Shown here one piece after another: positions 43,718-54,832 of a stretch of 56,159 nucleotides of DNA. The stretch spans positions 1-56,159 of the forward strand of contig MSJI02000843.1 in the NCBI GenBank assembly GCA_001931905.2, in the 5' to 3' direction. The notes under the pieces are model-generated. The model was not told the origin of the DNA. It worked only from the letters and a program-made list of their open reading frames with translations, and did not search any database. The position numbers were made by a program, and so were the translations under genes. The stretch's first letter is position 1. Each line of letters begins with the position of its first letter. This DNA comes from Cladosporium sp. IMV 00045 (Eukaryota > Ascomycota > Dothideomycetes > Cladosporiales > Cladosporiaceae).

Positions 43718-44881
43718 GGCTTGTGTGGTTGGTGAGGGCTCTTGAGGTTTTTGTGCTTTGCGGTTTGTTTTTTCAATTTCCTTGGCCAGTATTTTCAACG
43801 TATATACCAAGATTGAATGTCCGAAAAGATCTCAATGCCGCCCTTCCCCCTTGTTAGCGAGCGACGCAGCAGCAGCGGCCTTTCACATGCGCTTTCAGCC
43901 CAGGCGCAGCGCAATGGCTTGTGATCACCACCCTAGCTCTTGTAATCCAGTCCCGAGTGACGGTTCGCGAGACAAATCTCGCGCGAACTGATGATTTAAG
44001 AAGAAAATAATATATTCAGAAACATCAAGAGCGTGTTAGGCATGTCGCTCCTCCTTCCATCCCTCCCTGCGGCACTGTCTAACGACCACAAGCGGGCGCC
44101 GATCGCCGTTGGTGGCTTGCAGTAGCTCGGAAAGTGTGAAGATGAGCTTCTGGGGGGAACTACATCTATGTGATAAATTCGGTTTGATATGTCGACGTAG
44201 TGAACTAACTGTTGGGATCACAGACTTCTTAGCTTCTCGAATACATCGTAATTGTGGCATGTGGTCCAGTGGCCGACCTGCCGCACGGCGAGGCAATGCA
44301 CCAGAGTAGTGCGTGACGTCGTTCGATAAACATGAAGCGTGAAGAGTACAGTACAATACATGTATCACAGCGAAAATACACATATAATCCACGTTTGCAC
44401 GTCGTCGACCACGGTTCCCATTGACCGCGTCCAAGAACACGGATGCGGAATCTTTGATACACAAGAAACATTGTTGTCTGCGTGAACATGTATGTATACG
44501 TGCAGTGCACGTCAAAACAGTGAAGGTGTAGTCAAACGCAATTCGTCATGAAGCGGATCGCGACTTTCATGATCTTGAGTGTTGTGGGAACTGATGTTGT
44601 AGCAGCGAGAGATCTGAAGTCAACCACTCGACAATCGGACCATCCAGGAGTCACTCGGGAAATCAATCGTAATTGTTACTGGTTCAAGAAGTGGAAAGTA
44701 AGTAAAAGGACGAGCCTAGGTAGGTGGGGAGATGTATTCGCGTGTCTATCAACGTTTCATTCATGATCGTGTAAGGTAGCCAGAAGCACATCATGCTCTC
44801 TTCCAATCCCGCCTGACCTCCAATAATCATCGTCATCATCATCATAACCACAAATCCTCATGGTATCATAACAAATCATAA
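43718..44881. other. 1.2-kb intergenic region with one doubtful small ORF
   Basis: ELMO promoter side and 3' side of the proline-rich gene. At 44548 an ORF starts MKRIATFMILSVVGTDVVAA, which resembles a signal peptide, and a GTAAGT follows 50 codons later. I do not call it a gene. CAT microsatellite-like sequence lies near 44,825. Confidence 0.4.
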
Positions 44882-45942
44882 TCAACTCTTACCCGCCCTC
44901 TTCGTCTCCCCCGCCTGCTCACCAGCACCAGCACCAGCACTCCCCTTCCGCAACCCCTGCGCCTGAGCCTCCAACGTATCGTAAAAAGGACTATACGGCG
45001 CCGCCACAGCGTGCTCACGCCCCCGATTCTCCTGCCCAGGCACACTCCCCGGCCAACGCCTTTGCTGCTCATGCAAAGCGTCCAAACCCTCGCCGACGAT
45101 GTGGTACTTCTCCCAGTTCACAGGCGGCATGCGCACGATATCCTGCGGGCCAGGGATTTTGGGGAAAGGTGCTTGCTCTTGCTGCTGCCCGGGAGATGAG
45201 CCTGCTGCGACCCAGGCTCAATCCCCGTCCTCGAAGCAGGCAGCTCGCGCTCCTCCTGCGCGCCCAGCACGACCTCGTCGTCATCGTCTTCCTCTTCTCC
45301 AGCCGACGCTTCGAGCACGTCCCGAATCGCGCCGAAACGAGGCCTCTCCTCTTTCAGCTTCCCCGCGACGAGCTCGCGCCTGAAGCGCTCCGGCTCCCTG
45401 GCCGCGTGCTGCTTCAGCGCTTCCAGAGTCTGCAAATCGCCCTGCGCTTTTCGTTTCTGGAATTGCAGAGCGGAGATGGCGGCGCGCAGTGCGATCGCGT
45501 CGGCTGAGTCGTCGCTGGAGAAAGGCTGCGGAGGGGGAGGGGGAATGTACTGCGTTTCTGGGATGGCGGAGGGTGCTGGAGGCGGGATGGGCGCTTTGCC
45601 GGCCGTGAGGGGGTGGGAGAATGGCGCTCGCTCTTCTGGTGGGATGGCGTCGTCCACGCTCACGTCGGGGAGGGGGTGGGAGTCCACTTCTGGTCCTGGG
45701 GGCACGGGGGGGACGTCGAAGACATTGTTGTCGGTTCCGTGGCCTATGACGGGCAGCGCGGGTTGGACTTTCGGTGTGATGGGGCTGTAGGCCGGGGCGA
45801 CGGGGGAGGAGGAGCCGTCGTTGCTGGAGGATGTGGGCTGTGGTTGTGAGGTCGCCGCGCCTGAGTCTGGTCCTGTTTCTGCTGTCGCCGCCGTGCTGGG
45901 CTGCTCTGATGGCGGCCGCGGTGGCTTGATCGTCAAGGGCAT
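44882..45942 (-). CDS. Unrecognised proline-rich protein, with a frameshift
   Basis: About 350 residues from the ATG at 45942 (MPLTIKPPRPPSEQ) to a TGA at 44882, in two frames. The N-terminal 150 residues are Pro/Ser-rich and likely disordered. A helical segment follows (ADAIALRAAISALQFQKRKA, then QGDLQTLEALKQHA), with an acidic EEEDDDDE patch. The frame changes near 45,185-45,200: the first frame would end at 45118. The other gives APFPKIPGPQDIVRMPPVNW, EKYHIVGEGLDALHEQQRR, then FYDTLEAQAQGLRKG. That segment looks like the most conserved part of the protein. I do not recognise the family; the helix plus PPxNW motif suggests a scaffold or transcription-type protein, but that is a guess. One missing base in the GGG near 45,190 would explain the break. 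Confidence 0.6.
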
Positions 45943-46804
45943 GGGCTGTGTGGACTGTGCTTCGTCGTGGGCGGATCTTCCCGTGTTGGACGCCAGGTTG
46001 GGTGATGGGCTAGGGGATTGGCGGTGTTGTGTGTGTGTGTGTGTTTGAGGGTGTGCTTTTGCAGGGGTGAATGCCTGTTATATGTGCGATTCGGTCGCTT
46101 TGTAAGTTGTGTCGTGAGTGTCTGTGGTTTTTGTTAGATTTCTTGCGTGGCTGGGTCTGGCTCACTCTTTGCAAACGCGGAGAGAAGCAGAGGTGAGAGT
46201 TGCGACTTCGCTCTGAGAGAGTTCGCCACCGCACATCCCCACCTCGAGCCGCTGTATTTTGAGCACTGTTCTTCACACTAGGATCTCGCTCGATCGTGGA
46301 GAAGAAACCCAGTTCATATGAAGTCTCGAGTAAACGGAGACAAATGGAATTATGAAAGGTGCGGCTTGCCAGAATATGCTCGTTCCTATGTGATATAGCT
46401 TCCACGCTTCGTTCTCTCCATATGTCCTTGGAGGTAGAGCTGGGAAGGACATTCGATGATATACACAACTGCAGTGGCGAACAAATCAGATAATTCCGCA
46501 ACCATCATATACAACAGAAACCTAATAAAATACGAAAAGACAAAACGCTAAAGCGGTACACACCAAGTAAAGTCCAAGCCATGATCAAGTTCCACAATCC
46601 AGCACTTCCCCTTGTTCGCCGCGCTAACAGCAGTAAGAAACGCAGTCTCGCTCAAATTTACACACAAAAAGAGATGTTGTTACCTAAGAGACCATCACGT
46701 CCTCTGTCATTCTGTTCGACAGTGTCTGGACCACTGCCGCCTTGGGGTTACCCCCTACCATCACCACCTCCAACACCTCCTCCTCCTCCTTCTCATTGAA
46801 ACGC
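45943..46804. other. Intergenic, proline-rich gene to Mpo1-like gene
   Basis: Promoter side of the proline-rich gene and 3' side of the Mpo1-like gene. Contains the TG run listed separately. No gene recognised. Confidence 0.5.
46028..46044. repeat. TG dinucleotide microsatellite
   Basis: Eight TG units upstream of the proline-rich gene's start. Confidence 0.8.
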
Positions 46805-47769
46805 TCAGTTAGCTTGGCCGTTAGCGTTTCCATTGCTCTTGACCTGACCATTCGCTTTCTTCGCAGCAGCATCGTCCCTAAACTTCTTGATATCCTTCTG
46901 AATCGCCACATCAATCCTGGCCTTGAGCTCCGGCCTGTAGCCGAACATGAAGAGAATCTCCATCCAGACGAAGAAAGGCGCCAAAAACAGAGCTTGCACG
47001 AGGTTGTCAAGCAGCGCCGGCGCGCGGCCTTCGAAGACCCCGTGCCCTACGAACTGCGCCAGCCAGGAGAAGACGTGCACGCCCAGCGCGATGTAGTTGG
47101 CCGCCATGCCGTAGTTAGTCGTCAGGTGGTTGGCGTAGGCCGTGCCGCCGATGAGGATGGGCGCGAGCATGCCGCCGGCTACGGGTTCCATGAGCACGTA
47201 AAGGGTGCTGTAGACTACGGCGGCTATTGTGCCGAGATTAGGCGGCAGGTTGGGGATGCTGAGCCAGGGGGGGAGGGGAATGGATGGGGTGTTTGTGCCC
47301 TGGAAGAGAGTTAGATAAGAGTAATTTTGTTGTAAGTGGGAGAGGCGACGAACAAAGAGCAATGCGGTGAGAAGGATGGCTGGAACGCATGTGATGTGAA
47401 TGGCGACGTTGACCTGTGTGGTGTGTAAGTATGATCTGTATAGCATGATTGGCAGTGCCACCGCTGATGTGTTGAAATCCGAGGATCATCTCGCACTGTT
47501 GAAGCTTGCTGCTTCGAAGGAATAGAAACCACGCAAAAGGAGAGACCTAATATCTCCTGTTATATGGATGGTCGTTTGTAGAATAGCGGACCAGGTAAGC
47601 AGCTGAGCCTCCAGATTTCAACATATCAGCTACGGCAGCCTGGGGCGTGCGGACAAACCGGGTTGTGGTGATATGCGCCATACTGCTACATGTTAGTCTT
47701 TGCTAGAAGATAATATTCCGGTAGATCTAATCTCACGAATTGCAACTGCTTTTCCAGATTGAGAGCCAT
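46805..47769 (-). CDS. MPO1: Mpo1-like 2-hydroxy fatty acid dioxygenase (DUF962)
   Basis: Four exons: 47769-47737 (11 codons), 47682-47659 (8 codons), 47413-47354 (20 codons) and 47299-46805; 203 residues. All junctions are phase 0. Splicing builds the family start MALNLEKQLQFYGAYHHNP, then VNVAIHITCVPAILLTALLF, then GTNTPSIPLPPWL. Histidines in YHHNPVN and IHITCVP, plus GIHVFSW-like GVHVFSWLAQFVGHG, are the expected iron ligands. Four or more hydrophobic helices place it in the ER membrane. Yeast Mpo1 removes one carbon from 2-hydroxy acyl chains during phytosphingosine breakdown. Intron 2 is 245 nt and exon 2 is a 24-nt microexon, so a plain reading frame misses the true N terminus. Intron 3 (54 nt, donor GTTCGT, branch TCTAAC) is open in frame, so retention would add 18 residues. 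Confidence 0.88.
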
Positions 47770-48520
47770 GGCGATTAGATGATGACCGGTTAGGGAAGTG
47801 TGTCAGGCGATCGGAGAGGAGTGAGAGGAGGAGTAAATGGGGGACAAGTGTTTGCTGGCGCTATGCGAAATGTGAAGAAACAGCAGTAAAGACGATGACG
47901 GTGCAATATTGTTCCTTTGCCGAAATGAAGTTGCAGTGCTGCTGACGAAGATGAGATCAGGTGTGGTTCCGCAATAGTAGAACACCATATGCCCAGCTAC
48001 CACCTACAGTAGACTTGACGGCAGTAGTAGTGCCACCTTACGGCCGGCGGGAGGGCGTCCAGCGAGCCAGAGAGACAGCCAGCCAGCCAGCGCCGCCAAT
48101 CGAATCGACTTCCGTTTCGTCCCGTGATGGGCAGCCTCAGGCAGCTTGCTCGAGAGAGGAAACACTTTGAGATAGCAGGCTGAAGTGAAGTGAAATAGTC
48201 TCTATCTAGCCATTGATTTATTGACAGTATTCTATATCAAATCGCAATAATCCCCTCCAACACGACAAGTATTGCCACCCGCTCATCGTCGTCGTCGCCG
48301 CAACACATCTCCTCCTCCCCAAGTCTCAGTCTGTGCCTCTCCTTAGTTCCGCCAAGATACAGGCAGCGGGCCGTGCATGCCCGAGCGAGAGAAGAGCTCT
48401 CTGTCGCTCCTCACCCGCTTGTTGGACATCACCACCACATCTCCTTCTCCGCTCCATCCCATCCCTAATCCATCGCCGCATTGCTGAGGAAGCGGTCTCA
48501 TCACCTCGCTCAGCTTCATA
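47770..48520. other. Divergent promoter region, Mpo1-like and ATP1
   Basis: 751 bp between two divergent starts. Pyrimidine-rich sequence precedes ATP1, as often seen for highly expressed fungal genes. No gene seen. Confidence 0.5.
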
Positions 48521-50662
48521 ATGTTCAGGACCGCTCTCAGGACTAGCTCGCGCGCGGCCGGCGCCGTCGCCGCCAGCAGCAGAATTTCTGCGGTATGTAC
48601 TCCTTGAACGCACCACCTCGCCGCCAGCAACCCTGCCCGAGTCCAATCGCCTCCCGACCGCCGACGAGATGCCTCAATGGCCGCCGCCATCACTTGGGAT
48701 GCGCGTGGGAATGCACCGTCAATGGTTGGGATGGCGCTGCGACGCCGTGTGCTGGCGGAGGAGAACACACTGCTCCAGCTCCAAGCTGGGCTTCAGGTTA
48801 GGGACAAGCGCGCTAACGCCAGCTTCTTCTCTCATCGCAGGCGCGCACCACCGCCCCCATCGTCAACTCCTTTGCTCGCAGCTATGCTGCCGACGCTAAG
48901 GCCTCCCCCACCGAGGTCACCTCCATCCTCGAGCAGAGGATCCGTGGTGTCCAGGAGGAGTCCGGCCTCGCCGAGACCGGCCGTGTCCTCTCCGTCGGGT
49001 ATGGAAGCACAACAGCCAGGAAACACGCGAAGAACACCAATGGACTAACACACCCTTCAGTGACGGTATCGCCCGTGTCCACGGCATGAACAACGTCCAG
49101 GCTGAGGAGCTCGTCGAGTACGTCGCATCAGCTTTTCCCGCGCCAAGCATCCATCCGACCGGACGACTGACGTTACATACAGGTTCGCCTCTGGTGTCAA
49201 GGGCATGTGCATGAACCTCGAGGCCGGCCAGGTCGGTGTTGTGCTTTTCGGTTCCGACAGACTCGTCAAGGAGGGCGAGACCGTCAAGCGTACCGGCGAG
49301 ATTGTCGACGTCCCCGTCGGCGAGGCTCTTCTCGGCCGTGTCGTTGACGCTCTCGGAAACCCCATTGATGGCAAGGGTCCCATCAAGACCACCGAGAAGC
49401 GCCGTGCCCAGGAGAAGGCCCCCGGTATCCTTCCCCGCCAGTCCGTCAACCAGCCCGTGCAGACTGGTCTCAAGTCCGTCGACGCCATGGTTCCCATCGG
49501 CCGTGGTCAGCGTGAGTTGATCATTGGTGACCGTCAGACCGGTAAGACTGCCGTCGCTCTTGACGCCATCCTCAACCAGAAGAGGTGGAACAACGGCAAG
49601 GACGAGGCCCAGAAGCTCTACTGTATCTACGTTGCCGTCGGTCAGAAGCGCTCCACCGTCGCTCAGCTCGTCCAGACCCTTGAGGAGAACGACGCCATGA
49701 AGTACTCCATCATCGTCGCCGCCACTGCCTCCGAGGCTGCCCGTAAGTCTTCACTATCCCTCCTCCTCATCTATCTGACTCTGATAAACGTTCCTCAGCA
49801 TTGCAATATATCGCGCCGTTCACTGGCTGCTCCATGGGTGAGTGGTTCCGTGACAACGGCAAGCACGCCGTCATTGTCTACGACGATCTGTCCAAGCAGG
49901 CCGTTGCCTACCGTCAGATGTCCCTCCTCCTCCGTCGTCCTCCGGGACGTGAGGCCTACCCCGGCGAGTGAGTATTATCGAAAACCTACTACCTACCGTG
50001 CAGTCACTAATCCCAATATCAGCGTTTTCTACCTCCACTCTCGTCTCCTTGAGCGTTCCGCCAAGATGAGCAGCAAGTTCGGTGGTGGCTCTCTTACCGC
50101 CCTTCCCGTCATTGAGACCCAGGGTGGTGACGTCTCCGCCTACATTCCCACCAACGTCATTTCCATTACCGACGGTCAGATCTTCTTGGAGGCTGAGCTC
50201 TTCTACAAGGGTATCCGCCCCGCCATTAACGTCGGTCTGTCTGTGTCTCGTGTCGGCTCCGCCGCTCAGCTCAAGGCCATGAAGCAGGTCGCTGGTTCCC
50301 TCAAGCTCTTCTTGGCCCAGTACCGTGAGGTTGCTGCCTTCGCCCAATTCGGTTCCGACCTTGACGCTGCCACCAAGCAGACCCTGAACCGTGGTGAGCG
50401 TCTCACCGAGCTGCTCAAGCAGAAGCAGTACCAGCCCATGGCTGTCAACGAGATGGTTCCCCTCATCTTCGCCGGTATCAACGGTTACCTCGACAACGTC
50501 CCCGTCAACAAGATCCTCTCCTGGGAGTCCGACTTCCTTGCCCACCTCCGCACCAACGAGTCCGAGTTCCTCAACACCCTCGGCTCCCAGGGTGTCCTTT
50601 CCAAGGAGCTCGAGGCCAAGCTCAAGGACATTGTCACCAGCTTCACCAAGAACTTCTCTTAG
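48521..50662 (+). CDS. ATP1: Mitochondrial F1-ATP synthase subunit alpha
   Basis: Six exons: 48521-48592, 48841-48998, 49061-49117, 49183-49742, 49799-49967 and 50023-50662; 551 residues. Exon 1 encodes an Arg/Ser/Ala-rich mitochondrial presequence ([20 protein letters not shown]). The core includes [36 protein letters not shown], the P loop [10 protein letters not shown] near residue 210, [31 protein letters not shown] and [20 protein letters not shown]. The C-terminal helical domain is complete. The alpha subunit alternates with beta in the F1 head and binds nucleotide without hydrolysing it. Codon use is strongly biased to C-ending codons and GGT/CGT, as expected of a highly expressed gene. 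All five splice junctions restore the family sequence exactly. Confidence 0.97.
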
Positions 50663-50950
50663 ATTATTTACCAAAAAAGGAGAGAGTCGGGTGACTGTTA
50701 GATGAGACGATATGGGAATTGAGAGAGACCGTGGAAGTTTCGTGTATAGTACAGAAGAGCAACTGAAGAAGAGCGTAGAAAGCAGTTCTTGTTTCCTGAT
50801 CCTACGCTTTCTCCTCATGGTTAAAAACTCGCGAGGCGGAAAGGCGCGCGATGTAGCACTTGTAGATACGCGAGTAACCTGTTTCATTTGTTAAACCACT
50901 ACCGTCCGTTCATTTTCGTGCCTTGTTTTGAGAAAGTCGATTTCCCTCTT

Positions 50951-52130
50951 TCTCCGTCGGAATGTCGAATAATCCAAGGCTGAGTGTCATGGTACCAGCG
51001 GAAAAGATCGTGTCGATGCTGAGATGCATGGTTCTTGAATGTAGGTCTCTCCGCGGCATCATGGTAATATTGATATAACGGAAGCGACGGTATCAGCATG
51101 AAACGGCCTACCGTTCGCGAGACGCCCTATATGTAATAACAGCTCTCTCAGCGGCGGTATACTGATCTTGATATAACGGAAGCGATGGTACCAGCACAAA
51201 GTGCTCTCGTATTCGTGAGATTGCCTGGAAGTAGTACAAGCTCTCTCAGCGGTGCCATACCAATTTCAATATACCAGAAATGATGATACTAGCATCGAAT
51301 CTTTCATCGATTCTCGAGATCTCTCGTGCTAGGTTGTAGGTCTCTTCGAGGCGGTGTTTAGGTTTTGATATACTGAAGGAGATGGTAGTAGTAAAATGTG
51401 AGTGGATTGATGCTGAGATGCTTGGTTCTCGAGTCTAGGTCTCTCTAAGGTACCATATCCATTTCGACGTAACGAGGGGGTGTATATTAGCATGAAACTT
51501 TTCGTAGTCCGCGAAATACTAGGTAGTAAATTACAAGTCTCTCCGTGGCATTAACCCGGCGTTGGCCTGCGGAAGAGGAGGATATGAGCACAAGATGCTC
51601 TCATCGATTTCAAGATTTTCTGTCGGGACCACATGTCTCTCGGTGGCATCGACGGGGCTCTGAATGGCGGAAGACGATGATACCAACATAAAACGCTCTC
51701 CTCGATTTTAAATTCTCTATTGTGGATTACAGGTCTCTCAGCGGTATGAACGCGAGACGAGGGTGTAAGAGAGCATGATATGAGCACAAATAGTCTCATC
51801 GCTTGCGAGATCATCCATCACAGATCTCAGGTCTCTCAGCGGCATGATTGGAGTGTGGGAGGGGATGATGCTAGCACCAAATGCTTCCACGGTTAGCGAG
51901 TCCCTCTTTGCCGGATTGCGTTATAAGACTTTGAATGGTACCTTAGGGACGCGACATTGGCCTACGGGAGAGGAGGATATGAGCTTGTAGGGCAGATGTG
52001 AGAATTGAGATATCGCTACAATGCGAACACCAAGGAGACGATCCGTTGTTGATGTAATTGGGTTTCGGTTTCTCAGTGGCAGGATTCTACTTTTGAGGCA
52101 CCGAGCGCGATAGTATTAGTATGAGATGAT
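50951..52130. repeat. Degenerate ~98-bp tandem repeat array downstream of ATP1
   Basis: A recurring core (TCTCTCAGCGGCAT and variants) appears at 50951, 51048, 51146, 51244, 51343, 51444, 51540, 51638, 51736 and 51834. Spacings are 96 to 101 bp, mostly 98. Fainter copies follow at about 51,932 and 52,071. Other parts of the unit recur too: ATATAACGGAAGCGATGGTA, CCAGCACAAA or GAGCACAA, GCTCTC, ATCGATT and GAGAT. Units are diverged by many substitutions. The period is not a multiple of three and no frame stays open, so it is non-coding. It starts about 290 bp after the ATP1 stop. Two variant pairs recur 394-395 bp apart, suggesting a four-unit higher-order period. Confidence 0.85.
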
Positions 52131-53894
52131 TTTCCGTGTTTGATATACTTTACATCATCTACCAATGACATGGATAGCTCCGACTTCTTCGACCGATCAT
52201 AACGACCAAAAACCGTGGAATCAAACGACTTGAGCAGTACCAGAAGTGCAGACACAATACCTCATCAGCTTGCCCAGATTAATTCGAGCTGCTCGCAAGA
52301 CCCGGACATCACCTCTGTGAGAAATTTTAGCTCTATATCGAATGTTCGATATCCTTAGAAGACTGTACGAAGGCTCTGCTCGCTAAATGCTATAATAGCA
52401 GCTCACCTTAATCATGTTAGCCCTTGACAGGTAGAGCTTTGCGAGCACACAATTTTTCTGGATTGGTGCTATTGATCTCCGAAACGATGCACTGTGAGTT
52501 GCGGTGCGTAGGGAAGGGCAGCTTTGATCGCGGAATACATGGAATTGTGAATGTAGTCTCAGCAGTACTTTAATCTGTGGTATCCATCGGAGGTAATTGT
52601 TGGAGTAGATCGGATGCCTAGTAGGCTGATCACATGCAACGATGTCCTTTATTATTGCATCGGCGGCCCTTATCGACGGACGTGATAGTATACGTCCAGA
52701 CTGGTAGTGAGATACCAAGTGAAAGCTATCGAACGAGGCGCATAGCTGAAGCAATGGAGACGTGAAGTGATTGGTATAAAGTACTTCAGCTTTTATCCTG
52801 CAACGTTCTGAGCTCTGTCAGCATCTTCGCGCCATTTTGATTGTTCAAATCCAAGTCCGACAACCGATTCCACAAAATCGACGTCACACTTTTGCATTGT
52901 TGCTTTGGCTTACCAAAATCGACGTTCATCTAGTTGCTAAAAGCCTTTTTGCCAGCAGACCAACCTCACCCTTCGCGCCCATTCGACATGTCAAGGCCCA
53001 TAAAGCATGAGCAGCATGCGTACTACATGCTATCAGAAGCTTTAGATGCCACTTACACCAAGACAGCTCATATATCTCCCTGGCTTTGAAGGACTACACC
53101 ATTGATATACTTGACTGCAAACAGCCAACTGAGTTACTTTTCTGGACATTATCTTTCTGGCCAAACAAGAACGCAGCGACTCTATGGACATGGTCATACG
53201 CTTTTTAATACAAAGACTTCTGGCAGAAAAGTGATTTTCAGTCGTTGTTACGAGATCGACGTTCAATATGACAAAGTGTACTTGGACCTGGTTGAACAAA
53301 GACGAATGATTTGATCAACAGGTTTCCTGTCTCTGTTGTTGACTATTCCGAGTGCTATTTGACGTATACTTTGGCAATGGATGTTCTCCGTTGATCGATT
53401 GAAGATTTTGGGCATTCGATGCCTCTCTTGAAAAATCGAATATCGTTTGGGTAAGCCTTCTTTGAGGTTATCGTGGCATCTCACGAATCGAGTGGAGCCC
53501 GGTCCTTCGATCCTGGTAACACCATGTAGCCTCGCCTTGTTTGCCATGATAGACGTTTGTTCTTACGCGCTGTTTCAGAAAGGACAACCAGAACAGGAAT
53601 ACCGGGAGAACACCACCTGGCATGATCGAAGAACGGGTTAAGAGACGCAAGGCTGTTTCATGCTCCTATTTACAATACTGCCCTAGTTGAACCAACGATG
53701 GGCGAACCTCCCAAGGTCCTTCCACCCTCCATCGACAGATGCTCCAGGCACACTATCGAATGGGTGGGTAATACTAATGCAGATACCAGCTGCAAATTAA
53801 CATCAATTCCCTCCTCGCTCTGTAGTTGATTGCCGAATTTCCGCCCGCGTTCAGCGCAGACATGAGGAAACGAGCAAACAAGCCATCATGTCTT
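52131..53894. other. 1.8-kb intergenic region without a recognised gene
   Basis: Follows the tandem array and seems more AT-rich than the coding parts. ORFs up to 123 codons show no domain. It may hold a decayed repeat or lineage-specific sequence. Confidence 0.4.
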
Positions 53895-54832
53895 TCAATG
53901 AGGGACACCACTGAGGACCGTGCCGAAGCCCTTGGGAAGTGTCACTGATCAGTATGTTAGCTCTTCTGTTCAAAAGCCACGGCCGAACGGGAAGAATACT
54001 CACCGATATCCAAAACGAAACCAGGCCTGCGTCCATCAACACAATCCCAAATCGCGACCTCGACCTCAGTTCTGTTTGTCTCCCTGCGACAAGCTTCGAG
54101 GCTCTCCCTACTCGACTCGAATGATCGCGAGTCTCCACCCTCACTGCCAGCCGGCGAAGCATTCCTACTACTAGGATGAGCGACAGCTGGCTTTGGACTG
54201 CAAAAGACAAACCGATCCATCCTCGCCTCCCTCATCGCAGCAGCGAGAGCATTCTTCACTCTCGCTAGAGTAATCACCTTCGAAACCGCCGCAGGACCCG
54301 CCTGGCCGGCAACGAAAACCACGCCCGCGCAAGTTTCAATGGCCAAATTGAAAGCGCCCCTCCGGCTCATGTCCGGGGTGATCCAAGAGTGGTAGCGGTC
54401 TCTGTCGTACCGGGACTCGAAGTGCTTGGACGTCTGAGCCGACTCATGGCTGTTCGAAACGACGCCACGGACAGTGTAGTTCTGCTCCAACAAGCGATGG
54501 ATGATGTGCATTCCCTGCCGGGTGCAGGCGCCGATGACACAGATGGTAGATCGATCTGGGAAGGAATGGAGGTCGATTTCGGACACGGGGTGGCTGTATT
54601 GGTGCTGACGGTAGGCTGGGGGCGGAGGGCCGTGGTGTTGCAGGCTTTGGTAACTGGGAGGGTCGTTTGAGGGAGCAGGGGATTGGAGGGGGTCTTCGCA
54701 GGGCAGCTCACCTGTGGGGAGCATCGAGAGGCGTTGTTCGTAGGGTGGCGGGTCTGAGCGATTGGGTTCCTCGTGCCATTTCTCTTGCATGGCGGCTTGG
54801 TTGGCCATGCGGACGAGGAAACGCGGTGTCAT
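53895..54832 (-). CDS. Rossmann-type NAD(P)-binding protein with three PPxY motifs
   Basis: Exons 54832-54004 and 53944-53895, joined by a 59-nt intron (donor GTGAGT, branch GCTAAC); 292 residues. The N-terminal 90 residues are polar and hold PPPY (28-31), PPSY (58-61) and PPAY (71-74), which are WW-domain ligands of the type bound by Rsp5/Nedd4 ligases. From residue 96 a Rossmann start is seen, TICVIGACTRQGMHIIHRLL, followed by NYTVRGVV. The loop GACTRQG lacks the usual middle glycine. FNLAIETCAGVVFVAGQAG and MDRFVFCSPK fit the next strands of an NmrA-like or atypical SDR fold. A Ser-rich part near residues 220-245 looks disordered. No catalytic Tyr-Lys pair is visible, so it may sense or scaffold rather than catalyse. 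Family assignment is tentative. Confidence 0.68.

Noticed and set aside
25546..45205. Programmed ribosomal frameshifting as a shared mechanism
   Set aside because: No common slippery heptamer or downstream structure is seen, one shift has the opposite sign, and the genes are unrelated; assembly error is simpler.
49871..50887. 338-codon minus-strand ORF antisense to ATP1
   Set aside because: Leu/Glu/Val-rich shadow of the ATP1 exons and introns; no family features.
50951..52130. The tandem array as a repeat protein gene
   Set aside because: The period is not a multiple of three and all frames are interrupted by stops.
50951..52130. The tandem array as a CRISPR array
   Set aside because: Units are diverged over their whole length with no constant repeat and unique spacers, and the host is a eukaryote.
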